From contig NZ_CP094669.1 of the NCBI RefSeq assembly GCF_022827545.1, forward strand, positions 3,624,001 through 3,688,000: a DNA stretch of 64,000 nt, read 5' to 3'. Shown in pieces: positions 8,396-17,379 of this stretch. The notes beneath the pieces were generated by a model. That model worked only from the letters and a program-made list of their open reading frames with translations, had not been told where the DNA came from and did not search any database. Within the stretch, counting starts at the first letter, position 1, and the number at the start of each line of letters is the position of its first letter. Origin of the DNA: Hymenobacter tibetensis (GTDB taxonomy: Bacteria > Bacteroidota > Bacteroidia > Cytophagales > Hymenobacteraceae). The translations under genes and the position numbers were made by a program.

Positions 8396-9358
8396 ATGAA
8401 CCGATTCGACCGCATTACCGGTATTTTGCTGCAATTGCAGGCCCGGCGCGTGGTGCGCGGCCAGGCCCTGGCCGAGCGGTTCGGCGTGAGCCTGCGCACC
8501 ATCTACCGCGATTTGCGCACGCTCGAAGCAGCCGGCGTACCACTTTACGGCGAAGCCGGGGTCGGTTTCTCGCTGGCCGAGGGCTACCGCCTGCCGCCCG
8601 TCATGTTTACCCGCGACGAAGCCGTGGCCTTACTCACCGGGGAGAAGCTAGCCGCCCGCCTCACCGACGAGCAGACCGCCACCCACAGCCGCGAGGCCCT
8701 GGACAAGTTGCGGGCGGTGCTGCGCCGCCCCGACCGCGACTACCTCGACGCCCTGGCCCCCCGCCTGGAGGTGCGGCGCCTGCGCACGCAACCGGCAACG
8801 CCCGCCGCCGACAGCGGGACGCACCAACGCCTGCTTGCGGCCACGATGTCTCGGCGCGTGGTGCGGTTGTGCTACCGCGCCGGCTTGGCCGAGGCCAGCA
8901 CCGCGCGCGACGTCGAGCCGATCGGCTGCTACCTGCAGCAGCAGTGGCACCTGGTGGCGTACTGCCGGCTGCGGCAGGATTTCCGGGATTTTCGCTTCGA
9001 CCGCATCGAGCACCTGGAAGTGCGCGACGAAACCTTCCCCGAGCGGCCGGAAACGCTGAACTCGTACTGGTCGGCCCAGGCCGTGCGCCGCCAGCAGTTA
9101 GCGGTGGCCCGCGTGCGCTTTCAGCCCGAAGCCGTGCGCTCCATCCAGGACACCAAGCACCAGTACGGGTGGGTGCAGGAAGAAGTAGGACCCGATGGCA
9201 CCGTGGAAATGTCCTTTCTGCCGGGGAGTCTGCGCTACCTAGCCGCGTGGCTGTTGCCCCAGGCGGGCTCGTTCAGGGTGGTCACGCCGCCGGAACTGCA
9301 GCAGCAGTTGCGCGAGTTGGCCCAGGCCGCACACGCCTGTTTTGGCGACGCGGGCTAA
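8396..9358 (+). CDS. WYL-domain transcriptional regulator (YafY-like)
   Basis: A 320-residue cytoplasmic regulator. The N-terminal winged HTH (about 1-60: LAERFGVSLRTIYRDLRTLE) is of the HTH_11/DeoR type. A central WYL domain (about 145-225) includes the strand WHLVAYCRLRQDFRDFRFDRI that usually senses a ligand. A C-terminal WCX-like region follows (about 230-315). Its orientation opposite to the SnoaL-like gene suggests control of that gene and of itself. Normal length, no defect seen. Confidence 0.88.
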   Translation: MNRFDRITGILLQLQARRVVRGQALAERFGVSLRTIYRDLRTLEAAGVPLYGEAGVGFSLAEGYRLPPVMFTRDEAVALLTGEKLAARLTDEQTATHSREALDKLRAVLRRPDRDYLDALAPRLEVRRLRTQPATPAADSGTHQRLLAATMSRRVVRLCYRAGLAEASTARDVEPIGCYLQQQWHLVAYCRLRQDFRDFRFDRIEHLEVRDETFPERPETLNSYWSAQAVRRQQLAVARVRFQPEAVRSIQDTKHQYGWVQEEVGPDGTVEMSFLPGSLRYLAAWLLPQAGSFRVVTPPELQQQLRELAQAAHACFGDAG

Positions 9359-10004
9359 GCTTAGCACCGGCGGAGTCAGGCAGCGGGGCACTCCACTGCG
9401 CTGCCTGGAATGCGTCGCCCAACCTCACGGGGACGGCTTGGCGTCATGTTAGCCTCGGCTGCTATAAGCAGGCCAGTCCGAGAACCAGCATTATATAAAT
9501 CAGCTTTTGACAGCAACAAGAGAGAAAAGCAGTTGCCTCTTTCCATACTCAAAATCTTATTTGCCTAGGCCAAAAAACAGTGCTTGGAGCTAGTAAGTAC
9601 TGACACTCACTTGCCCACTAATTGCGTGTTTATTCGGAGAAAATGATGATTTCACGCAGGTTACTGAACCGTTAGCTAACAGGGGGCCGTTCTCAATACC
9701 GGACTCTTCTACTAGGATGAAGCACGACGGCGGCAACTGGTTCGGGAATGCCTGGGGATAACGCAGGGAACGGCGTTGGCTGCTCAGGGCTACGAATTGC
9801 GCCTGCTGGTGCAGTTCATCCAGGGAAAGTTGACCATTGACCAAGTGTGCGGCCTACTCGACGCGCCTCCCCGGTGCCTCCTCTACTAGGGGGCCACGAG
9901 CGGAGGAACCGAAAACCCCGCTAAGGAAGTTGGACTAGAAGCACTTCCCCACGAGGAGGAGTGGTTCAAAGAGTGGTACAGCCGTTACCCAGGCCCTGGC
10001 GAAA
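9359..10004. other. Gene-poor stretch with one decayed ORF
   Basis: About 650 bp between the WYL gene and the response regulator. It holds no intact gene; the only recognisable coding signal is the remnant at 9716-9889, whose frame stays open after the stop to about 10023 without recognisable content. Confidence 0.4.
9716..9889 (+). pseudogene. Decayed copy of the helical module found in front of the BLUF domain
   Basis: A 57-codon open stretch between TAG (9713-9715) and TAG (9887-9889), without a start codon. It reads DEARRRQLVREC, then GYELRLLVQFIQGKLTIDQ and a short LLD tail. This aligns without gaps in its core with the N-terminal region of the BLUF protein (EAARRRAVAAM, then RYERQLLLRYQEGKLTIDQ, then LALLE). 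It is therefore a remnant of the same module, not random sequence. Function of the module is unknown. Confidence 0.5.
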
Positions 10005-10427
10005 CTAGGCTACTGGCTGGGTGAAATGCTCCAGTAGCAGGGCGTGGACCTTTTCCTTGGTCAGCGGCTTATTCAGAAAGCCCGCAATGGGCAGCTGCTG
10101 GGCGTGGGCCAGGTCCACGGGGTGCAGCGAGCTGGTGAGCAGGACGATGACAATGGCTTGCTGCTGGGCCAGCGGCAGCTGCACGTAGGCTTCCAGAAAG
10201 GCCAGCCCGTTGAGCACGGGCATGTTCATGTCCAGCAAAATGAGTTGGGGGCAGGTCGTGGTTTCGGCCACACAGGTTTGCCCGAGCGTGCGCAGGGCCT
10301 GCTCGCCGTTTTCGGCCACGAGCACCTGCTCGGCCGCTCCCATGCGGGTAAGCAGGAGTTTATTAAGATAATTAGTCGTGGGGTCGTCATCGACCAGCAG
10401 GATACTTGTTAAGGCAGGCATGGCCAT
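10005..10427 (-). CDS. Single-domain CheY-like response regulator
   Basis: A 140-residue receiver with no output domain. Acidic pocket DDD at residues 13-15, phosphorylatable Asp 66 in LILLDMNMP, conserved Thr/Ser in VLLTSS and Lys in FLNKPL. The helix-1 signature PTTNYLNKLLL matches the Hymenobacter/Cytophaga type that is phosphorylated by PAS kinases. It lies 11 bp downstream of the multi-PAS kinase on the same strand, so the kinase is its likely partner. Confidence 0.92.
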   Translation of the reverse strand: MAMPALTSILLVDDDPTTNYLNKLLLTRMGAAEQVLVAENGEQALRTLGQTCVAETTTCPQLILLDMNMPVLNGLAFLEAYVQLPLAQQQAIVIVLLTSSLHPVDLAHAQQLPIAGFLNKPLTKEKVHALLLEHFTQPVA

Positions 10428-10438
10428 ACACAGTGCAC

Positions 10439-12526
10439 TTAGGCAGGAAAGGTAACCGTGAAGGTGGTGCCGATGCCCGGCTGGCTCTGCACGGTGATGC
10501 GGCCCCCGGCATTCTCCACCAGACGCTTGGTAATGTAGAGGCCCACGCCGGTACCTTCTACGTGGGTATGCAGGCGCTGGAACAGACCAAAGAGTTGCCG
10601 TTGCTGCCCCACGCTCATGCCCAGCCCATTATCCTGCACCGTGAGCACTACCCCGGACGCGGTGTGCACGGCATGCACGCGCACCTGCGAAAGCCGCTCC
10701 GGAGCGCGGTATTTGATGGCATTGCCAAGCAAATTGTACACGATGCTGCGCAGGTTGGCGGGGGAGAACGAGACGACCAACTCGGGGTCTACCTCGACCG
10801 TGAGCTGAGTGTCTGCCGCCGCGCTAGCGGGCCCCAGGTCCAGGCGTACATTCTCCACCACTTGCGCCAGCCGCACCGGTTCGGCGGGGCCGGCGTGGGC
10901 CAGTTGCAGCTTTGAGATGTCGGTGAGCTGGTCAATGGTCAGCCGGAAGCGGGTCACGGTCGTGTCTAGCAACGCCAGCAGGTGCGCTACGACCTCGTCC
11001 TGCTGCACGCCGGGCGGCAGCGTATCGCGCAAGGCCAGCACGATGCTTTCGATGTTGGTAATCGGGGCCTTGAGGTCATGCGAAGCGGTGTAGACGAACG
11101 TGTCCAGGTCCACGTTGGTGCGCATGAGCTGGGTGTTGCTCTTGTTTAACTCTTCGTTGGTCGCGGTAAGCTCTTTATTGGTGCCTGCTAACTCCTCGTT
11201 GATGAGGGCTAGTTCTTCATTCAGGTCCTGCACCCGCTGGCGGGCCCGCACCTGCTCGGTAAACTCCACCGTAAAGTTGAGAATGCCGTTGATACGGCCC
11301 CGCTCGTCACGCCGTGCTTGGTAGACCACAGTGAAATAGCGCTCCTCGAGCAGCCCATCCTCGGCGCGGGCTACGGGAATGAGCAACTCGTGCTCTTGAT
11401 GCGTTTCGCCCGTCTCGTATACATGTCGGAGCAGTTGTTCCACGTTCGTGCCAACCAGTTCAGGCATGGCCACTAATAGGGGCAAGCCCAGTAGCGGGCG
11501 GTGAGGCTGTAGCTGCTGGTAGCTGGGGTTGATGACCTCATAGACCCAGTCGGGACCGGCGAAGATGCAGATCCCAACCGGGGCCTGCTCGAACAGGTCG
11601 TACAGCTTGCGCTGCTGCTCTGCTTGTTCCCGACGCACCAGCACCTGCTCGGTCACGTCGTAGGCATAGGTGACGAAGCCATCAATCTGTCCGGCCTCGT
11701 CGCGGCGCGCCTGGTAGGTCAGGTCAAAGTAAATATCTTCTACGGGGCCGCCCGCGGTGCGGGCTAGCGGCACGAGCACCGCGTGAGCCTCGAACGGCTC
11801 GCCCGTATCGTAGACACGGTGCAAGATAGCCATCAGGGGCTGTTCGGCTATTTCAGGCAGGGCATCCACTAGGCGCTTGCCTAGTAGCTCGCGGTCGGGG
11901 AACATGGCTTGGTAGCCCGGGTTCACAAACTCGTACACCCACTCCGGGCCGTCGAAAATGCAGATGCCGGCCGGGGCCCGCATCATGAGCTCGTACCATT
12001 GTCGCCGCTGGCGCTCGGTGGTCGCCTGCGCGTTTTTGAGCTGGTAAGTGCGCTTCTGCACGCGGGCTTCCAGCTCCTGGTTGAGTTGCTGCAACTGCTG
12101 CTGCGTTTCACTCAACACCGTGTTCGCCTGGTGGTATTCCTCGTTGGTAGCCCGAAGTTCTTCGTTGAGGGCAGCTAGTTCCTCATTGAGATGCTGTACC
12201 TGCTGGCGCGCTAGCACTTGGTTTGTCACTTCGATGGCCGAACATAGGATGCCGGAAATGTGCTGTGTTCCCTCGTAAACGGGCTGAGAGGTGATGTTGA
12301 AATAGCCCTGGTAGGCTTGCTGGTTCTGGTTGATGCTCACCAATAGTTCCTGCAATGCAACAGTTCGGCCGGTTTCCAGCACATCGGCAAATACCTGCTC
12401 AAAGCCCTGGCCGGCTAAGTCGGGTAGGGCTTCAAAGTGGGGTCGACCCACTACCTGGTCTAGAGGCCGCCCCCAGATGGCGCCCATGCGCGCATTTGCC
12501 CATTCCAGTACAAAGGTGGGGGCCAC
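10439..12526 (-). CDS. Multi-PAS sensor histidine kinase, C-terminal segment (gene split by a frameshift)
   Basis: 695 residues: the second half of one PAS domain (about 5-98), a coiled coil (HLNEELAALNEELRATNEE, about 108-165), PAS (about 172-295), PAS (about 303-425), a second coiled coil, HisKA with the phospho-acceptor in TASHDLKAPITN (about 478) and HATPase (N box NLLGNAIKY, G1 DNGLGM, G2 GTGVGLYI). No transmembrane helix is visible, so it is cytosolic. The GTG at 12524-12526 is only the first start in this frame; the true protein begins in the 12432-13106 segment, and one extra C in a five-C run (12518-12522, plus strand G) separates the two. Confidence 0.88.
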   Translation of the reverse strand: MAPTFVLEWANARMGAIWGRPLDQVVGRPHFEALPDLAGQGFEQVFADVLETGRTVALQELLVSINQNQQAYQGYFNITSQPVYEGTQHISGILCSAIEVTNQVLARQQVQHLNEELAALNEELRATNEEYHQANTVLSETQQQLQQLNQELEARVQKRTYQLKNAQATTERQRRQWYELMMRAPAGICIFDGPEWVYEFVNPGYQAMFPDRELLGKRLVDALPEIAEQPLMAILHRVYDTGEPFEAHAVLVPLARTAGGPVEDIYFDLTYQARRDEAGQIDGFVTYAYDVTEQVLVRREQAEQQRKLYDLFEQAPVGICIFAGPDWVYEVINPSYQQLQPHRPLLGLPLLVAMPELVGTNVEQLLRHVYETGETHQEHELLIPVARAEDGLLEERYFTVVYQARRDERGRINGILNFTVEFTEQVRARQRVQDLNEELALINEELAGTNKELTATNEELNKSNTQLMRTNVDLDTFVYTASHDLKAPITNIESIVLALRDTLPPGVQQDEVVAHLLALLDTTVTRFRLTIDQLTDISKLQLAHAGPAEPVRLAQVVENVRLDLGPASAAADTQLTVEVDPELVVSFSPANLRSIVYNLLGNAIKYRAPERLSQVRVHAVHTASGVVLTVQDNGLGMSVGQQRQLFGLFQRLHTHVEGTGVGLYITKRLVENAGGRITVQSQPGIGTTFTVTFPA

Positions 12527-13106
12527 GCATCAGGCCCATGGCCACCGGTGCTTCCTGGTAGACACGCTGCAACTCGGTGCGCTGCAACTCCGCCACGGCG
12601 CGAGCTGCTTGCTCGCGGGCCTGGCTTTCGCGCAGCTGCCGCTCGGCCTGGCGGCGGGCGGTGATGTCCTGCACGGATTGAATAATGAACTGCACCTGCC
12701 CCTGCGCATCGAGCACGGGCGTGTGGCGCGGCTGCCAGTGGCGCTCGATGAACCGGCCGGGCCGGGTGCGGTCGGGCACGTCGTAGTGCTGCGGGGCCAT
12801 CTCGTGCGGCTGCTTGGTGGCCAGCACCGTTTCCAGCGAGGCGCGCACGTTGGCCACGGCATTGGCCTCGGGCGTCTCGGGGTTGTCGGGGAAGGCGTCG
12901 AAGATGTGCTGCCCCACAATGATGGCTCGCTCCGTGAGGGTGGCGGCCAGGTAGTCGTCGCTAGCCCCCAGTATCACCCAGTCCGGGGACAGCAAGAGGG
13001 TAGCACCGGGCTGGGCGTTAAAGACGGGTAGCAAGTCGAGTGGGGACATCAGTACAGCACTAAGGGCCGGGTAAAGGTCGGGGTTTACTAGCGAAGACCC
13101 CGTCAA
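12432..13106 (-). CDS. Multi-PAS sensor histidine kinase, N-terminal segment (upstream of the frameshift)
   Basis: Homologous up to about residue 190: an N-terminal PAS domain (PDWVILGASDDYLAATL, then DAFPDNPETPEANAVANVRA), a linker with the typical PAC ending FIIQSVQDITARRQAE, a helix, and the start of the next PAS (YQEAPVAMGLMRGP). The last 30 residues are out of frame; in the other frame the next PAS continues (TFVLEWANARMGA). The ATG at 13047-13049 (MSPLDLLPVF) matches the usual start of such kinases better than that at 13106. Rejoined, the kinase would be about 870 residues. Confidence 0.75.
   Translation of the reverse strand: MTGSSLVNPDLYPALSAVLMSPLDLLPVFNAQPGATLLLSPDWVILGASDDYLAATLTERAIIVGQHIFDAFPDNPETPEANAVANVRASLETVLATKQPHEMAPQHYDVPDRTRPGRFIERHWQPRHTPVLDAQGQVQFIIQSVQDITARRQAERQLRESQAREQAARAVAELQRTELQRVYQEAPVAMGLMRGPHLCTGMGKCAHGRHLGAASRPGSGSTPL
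12518..12522 (-). other. Frameshift site in a homopolymer
   Basis: Five consecutive G on the plus strand. Removing one base restores a continuous kinase frame (MGLMRGPTFVLEW). This is either a sequencing or assembly error or a recent inactivating or phase-variable indel. Confidence 0.7.
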
Positions 13107-13613
13107 AAAGAGCTGTAGATGCTGCTACAGCCAATCTAAGGAAAGAATACGCTAGGCTCCAAAAGGTGCGCCATACTGAGGCCCTATCTGATGAGTGTTA
13201 AAAGATAGCTTAAGGGTGCCTCAGCAGCCCAGTAAGTAGATTCTGAATCATTAGTAGGAAACCGGTGCTTTCTGATACAGCAGGTGCGTTTGCCCCCTCA
13301 CAAAACGACCTTGAGAACTACGTTTTCAAGGTCGTTTTGTGAGGGGGCAAACCAGTAGTATGTTGAATGCAAATTTCTTGAATCCGAGTTCGTAGCTAGT
13401 TTGCTGGCTTACCCATTTTGTAGACGGTGCTTGATAAACGTTGTGGGTGATGTGGCATTTTACGAATACCGTCTTTGTAAAATGCTACATGTTGTCGTGA
13501 GGTCTGACGGAATAGTCTTCACTCTATAGTAGGCGGCCGCCCCCCTTTCGTGCCGCCACCGCAACAGGCCATTTTGCTAGGGCCCCGCTCGCTGCAGGCC
13601 TCTACTGTTCTGC
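13107..13613. other. Intergenic region with two hairpins
   Basis: About 500 bp between two minus-strand kinases. It holds the long hairpin 13289-13351 and a second one (13450-13463 with 13477-13490, one mismatch, 13-nt loop). No ORF with recognisable content. Confidence 0.45.
13289..13351. terminator. Very long hairpin downstream of a PAS kinase gene
   Basis: Arms 13289-13318 and 13322-13351 pair over 30 bp with at most one G-T mismatch and a 3-nt loop. It lies between tandem minus-strand kinase genes, 263 bp past the stop of the 13614-14816 gene. It may be a terminator, the folded end of a small element, or a structured RNA. No U-tract follows on either strand. Confidence 0.55.
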
Positions 13614-14816
13614 TTAGTGCAGCTCCACAAAAAAGCAGGTGCCCGCGCCCTCTCGGCTTTCCACCCACAGTTTGCCGCGGTGCAGCTGCACAATCTGCCG
13701 GGTGATAAACAAGCCCAGTCCCGTACTGACCTCGCCGCCCACCCCAAGCCGGGCCGAGGAGGTGAACTTCTCAAACAGCTGCTCCTGCAGCGCCTCGGGG
13801 ATGCCAATACCCGTGTCGCGGACCGTGAACTGCACGCAGCCCGGGCACTCCTGCAGCCGTACCGTCACCCGGCCCCCGGCCGGGGTAAATTTCAAGGCGT
13901 TGCTGACTAGGTTGTCCACCACCCGCCCGAAGACGTCGGCGTTCAGGTTGGCTTGCAGCGCCTGGGTCGGCACCTCCAGGGTTAATGTCAGGTTTTTGTC
14001 GTGGGCCACCAACTGGTGCGGGACCAGCCGCCGTTCGAGCAAGGCGACCAGGTTGGTGGGTTGCTTTTTTAAGTGGGCGGCGTCGAGCGAGCCCAGAAAC
14101 AGCACGTCCTGCAGCAGCTTATTGGCCTCGGCGCAGGACTGGCGGATGAGGGCGAGGTAGCGCGCCGTATCCTGTGCCTCGTCCGCTGACTGCTGGGCCG
14201 CGTCCGCTTGGCGCTGCAGCAGGTCGGTCAGCAGCTGAATATGGGCAATGGGCGTCTTCAAGTCGTGCGTGACCAGGTGCAGGATGGTTTCCTGCGCGTC
14301 GTAGAGCCGTTTCAAAGAAAGCTCCAGGGCCTTGCGCTCACTGATATCTTCGAGCTGCGTGTAGCCCAGTTCGTCTTCCCCGTCCGGGAAGCGAATGGAG
14401 GTGACTTGGCACCAGAACGAGGAACCATCGGGGCGCACCAGGCAGGTTTCCAGCATGAAGTGCGACAACTTATGCGCCCACAGCCGCTGCTGTAGATAAT
14501 GCCAGTCGGCGCGGTGGTCGGGGTGGGCAAACTCCAGGATGCGGTGGCCCACTACGTCTTCCAAGCGGGCACAGCCCAACATGTCCACTACGGCTTGGTT
14601 GGCCTGCCGGATCAGCAAGTCCGAGGTGATAATTTTCTGCCCGAACGGCGAATTCTCAAATATGGTCCGGAACCGGTCCTGCCGTTGCTTCTCATCGTCG
14701 GCAGCGGCCTGCTCGGCCTGAGCCATCACTTGGTCGGCGCGGAGCTGGCGGTTTTCTTCTTGCAGGGCCGCCAGTTGCGCTTCCAAAGACAGCGGCTCGG
14801 GTTGGTGGGGAACCAT
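13614..14816 (-). CDS. PAS sensor histidine kinase
   Basis: A 400-residue cytosolic kinase if started at the ATG 14814-14816; the open frame continues upstream to a TTG at 14903, which I consider less likely. A coiled coil with LEAQLAALQEENRQL (about 10-50) is followed by one PAS/PAC (about 48-165, ending YTQLEDISERKALE), HisKA with TILHLVTHDLKTPI (His 184) and HATPase (NLVSNALKFTPAGG, DTGIGIP, STGLGLFITRQIV). No receiver or output domain. The neighbouring kinases are on the same strand but too far apart for a clear operon. Confidence 0.9.
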   Translation of the reverse strand: MVPHQPEPLSLEAQLAALQEENRQLRADQVMAQAEQAAADDEKQRQDRFRTIFENSPFGQKIITSDLLIRQANQAVVDMLGCARLEDVVGHRILEFAHPDHRADWHYLQQRLWAHKLSHFMLETCLVRPDGSSFWCQVTSIRFPDGEDELGYTQLEDISERKALELSLKRLYDAQETILHLVTHDLKTPIAHIQLLTDLLQRQADAAQQSADEAQDTARYLALIRQSCAEANKLLQDVLFLGSLDAAHLKKQPTNLVALLERRLVPHQLVAHDKNLTLTLEVPTQALQANLNADVFGRVVDNLVSNALKFTPAGGRVTVRLQECPGCVQFTVRDTGIGIPEALQEQLFEKFTSSARLGVGGEVSTGLGLFITRQIVQLHRGKLWVESREGAGTCFFVELH

Positions 14817-15114
14817 AACAGTTTCAGTTGGGACGGGGTGAAGAAGCAATACCCCTAATGTAATGAGGATAGTACGGCTAGTAGTCGAACCTAGCCTATA
14901 CAAGGATAATACGAGGGTTCAATTGGGTGAACCAGTCTCTAAACTCGCTATTATGCGTCGCACTACGTTGCCGATACAGACAGCAAAAAGAAATCAGTCA
15001 CGTCAAGCATAGCCCTTGATGCTATCCTGTCTCCAAGTACTGGTTGTGCGTAAAGGTGGCATAAAGAATAAGATTCCACTAGTAAGGTGAAACTTGTGGG
15101 ACGCTGTGAGCTAC

Positions 15115-17337
15115 TTAGATAGGAAAAACAGCCCTAAAGGTGGAACCGCAGCCTACCGTACTCTCGACCCGGATGCTACCGCCGATAGTATCAAGAATTT
15201 TCTTCACCAGATACAATCCCATACCTGTTCCTTCCACATGCGTGTGCATGCGTTGGAACACCTGAAAGAGTTGCTTCTGTTGCTCCTCACTCAAACCCAA
15301 GCCGTTATCTTGGACGCTGACCACTAAACTGCCCTGTTCGTGGTAGCAGCGCACCTGTACGAACGGGGGACGGTCAGGATGGCCGTACTTGATGGCGTTG
15401 CTGAGCAGGTTGTAGACCACCGAACGCAGATTCTTTTCCGAAAGCGTTATAGGTGGACACTCATCCACGTTTATGATGAACTCGGCGTTAGTTTTGGCAA
15501 TAGGGAGGGCCAGATCCAACAGCACATCTCGCACCATACTGGCCAGCGATACGGCGGGGGACACCTGGCCAGCTTCCGCCTGCAAGCGAGCGGTAGTACT
15601 CAGTTCAAGTAAGGTGTGCCGGAATCGCTCAATTGAGCCGTGCATGAGGCTTAGGATCTGCGCGGCTAGGACTGAGCGAGCGGAGATGGGGAATTCCTGG
15701 TCCAAGGCGTGCAACAGGCCAGCGAGATTGTTGATGGGCCCTTGCAAGTCATGGGAAGCCGTGTACACGAAAGCATCCAGGTCGCCGTTGGTGCGCACGA
15801 GGTGCTGATTCAAGGCCTGTACTTGCGCACGGCCAGCTTCCACCTCCCGTCGAGCGCGAACTGAACCAGTTACATCATAGGCAAAGACGACGACTCCGTC
15901 TATTGCTCCGTGCGCGTCGCGGCGGGCTTGGTAGGTGAAGGTACAGTAGATTTCTTCCAGCGGATTGCCTTCGCGACGAGCTAGCTGAAGAGGCAATTCT
16001 TCGGCCACATACGGTTCGCCTGTTTCGAATACCTGCCGACACAACCTGGGGATTGGAGTGTCGGCTAATTCGGGTAGGGCGTCCAGTAGAGGCTTGCCCA
16101 ACAGATCCCGGCCGGGAAAAAGTTGCTGATAGGCCGGATTGACCAAGGTAAAGTGGAAGGCGGCACCCTCCAGGATAACAATCGGCCCCGGGGCATGCAT
16201 AAACAAATCGTGCAGCTGCTGCTGTTGCCGCTCGATTTCAGCGCGGGCCTGCACTTGCTCGGTGATGTCGTTGATGAGGCAATAGAACCCCACTACCCGT
16301 TCCTGCTGCACATCGGGCACGTACGTGGTGCGGATGTGCTTGACTAGATCATCCCGGTAGGGCATGCAGGCTTCAAAGTCCACCCGTTCTCCAGCCAGCG
16401 CCCGCGCTATATAAGAGGCGGCGGCAGCATACGCTGCTTCGCCAACCACCTCCCGCACATACTGCCCCCGTAAGGCCCTCGGCGACTGGTGAAACCACTC
16501 CTCGTAGGCTTGGTTGTTGAACTGGTAGCGCTGCGCTTGGTCTACGTACGCAATGAGGACTGGTAGGGCATCGGTCACGAGTTGCCGCTGGCGGGCGCCG
16601 GCTTCCCGCTCCAGCCGGGCCCGCACCTGCTCCGTTACTTCGTAAGCGAAAATGAGTAGTCCCTCAATACGGCCTGCTCCGTCGCGGGTGGCCTGGAAGA
16701 TGTACGTGGCAAAGAGGTGTTCTAGCTGGCCCGAATGCCTACGATCCAAGGTCACCGGCACATCCGTGCCGGTGTAGGTTTCACCCGTGCGGTATACGTC
16801 GTCGAGCTGGTCGAAAAAGGGTTGGCCTGCGAGTTCGGGCACCGCCTGGCAAAAGGGCTGACCTACCAGCTCGCGGTGGCCGAACATCGCGCGGAAATGA
16901 TCGTTGGCTAACTCCACTACATGTTCGGGGCCGGTAAGCACAGCAATCATAGCTGGAACCTCCGCGACGAGGCGGTGGAGCCGTAGGCGCTGGGCCTCGG
17001 CTTCAGCGCGCGCAAACTCGGTGGCCTGCAGGCTATCGGCAATGGTATCGAGCAGGCCCGCATTGGTAAGGGTTAGCTCCGTATTGAGTTGGCTGACTGC
17101 CTCTTCTGCTCGCTGCAAGTCCGCCGCCTGCGTACGTATCTCCTCGTTGTACACTCGTAACTGGTTATTGGCCACAAGCAGTTGCTCGTTGGCAACCCGG
17201 AGTTGCTCGTTGGCCACATCCAACTCTTGGTTGACCACCGATAGCCGGTGGTTGGCCTGCACTAATTGCTCGGCTGGGCTGGGCAGCGGAGTTGCGCCGG
17301 CAGCGGGTTCAGAGGAGGAAAACAGGGTGTCGGCCAT
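15115..17337 (-). CDS. Triple-PAS sensor histidine kinase with heptad-repeat N-terminus
   Basis: 740 residues, no membrane helix. An N-terminal coiled coil has strict heptads (VANEQLR, VANEQLL, VANNQLR; residues 33-75) encoded by imperfect 21-bp tandem repeats. Three PAS domains lie at about 125-240, 250-365 and 375-495; the first and third carry the FG/LFPGRDLLG-type motif also found in the kinase at 10439. HisKA has TASHDLQGPINN (His 529). HATPase has NLLSNAIKYG, DNGLGLS and GTGMGLYLV. It lies 42 bp downstream of cheB on the same strand; chemosensory-type CheB proteins and such kinases often occur together in this group. Confidence 0.92.
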   Translation of the reverse strand: MADTLFSSSEPAAGATPLPSPAEQLVQANHRLSVVNQELDVANEQLRVANEQLLVANNQLRVYNEEIRTQAADLQRAEEAVSQLNTELTLTNAGLLDTIADSLQATEFARAEAEAQRLRLHRLVAEVPAMIAVLTGPEHVVELANDHFRAMFGHRELVGQPFCQAVPELAGQPFFDQLDDVYRTGETYTGTDVPVTLDRRHSGQLEHLFATYIFQATRDGAGRIEGLLIFAYEVTEQVRARLEREAGARQRQLVTDALPVLIAYVDQAQRYQFNNQAYEEWFHQSPRALRGQYVREVVGEAAYAAAASYIARALAGERVDFEACMPYRDDLVKHIRTTYVPDVQQERVVGFYCLINDITEQVQARAEIERQQQQLHDLFMHAPGPIVILEGAAFHFTLVNPAYQQLFPGRDLLGKPLLDALPELADTPIPRLCRQVFETGEPYVAEELPLQLARREGNPLEEIYCTFTYQARRDAHGAIDGVVVFAYDVTGSVRARREVEAGRAQVQALNQHLVRTNGDLDAFVYTASHDLQGPINNLAGLLHALDQEFPISARSVLAAQILSLMHGSIERFRHTLLELSTTARLQAEAGQVSPAVSLASMVRDVLLDLALPIAKTNAEFIINVDECPPITLSEKNLRSVVYNLLSNAIKYGHPDRPPFVQVRCYHEQGSLVVSVQDNGLGLSEEQQKQLFQVFQRMHTHVEGTGMGLYLVKKILDTIGGSIRVESTVGCGSTFRAVFPI

Positions 17338-17379
17338 AGCAGCGGTAGGTCAGCGGGCAGCAAGTGGAAGTGAAGGGGC

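Noticed and set aside
8212..9498. 428-codon plus-strand frame across the WYL regulator
   Set aside because: Proline/arginine/alanine-rich composition of an alternative frame; the WYL regulator in the overlapping frame has clear domains.
9590..9844. Minus-strand 84-codon ORF
   Set aside because: No recognisable pattern, whereas the plus strand here holds a remnant clearly related to the BLUF N-terminal module.
17140..17245. CRISPR-like repeats
   Set aside because: The 21-bp repeats are imperfect, contiguous and in frame with a coiled coil; there are no spacers.
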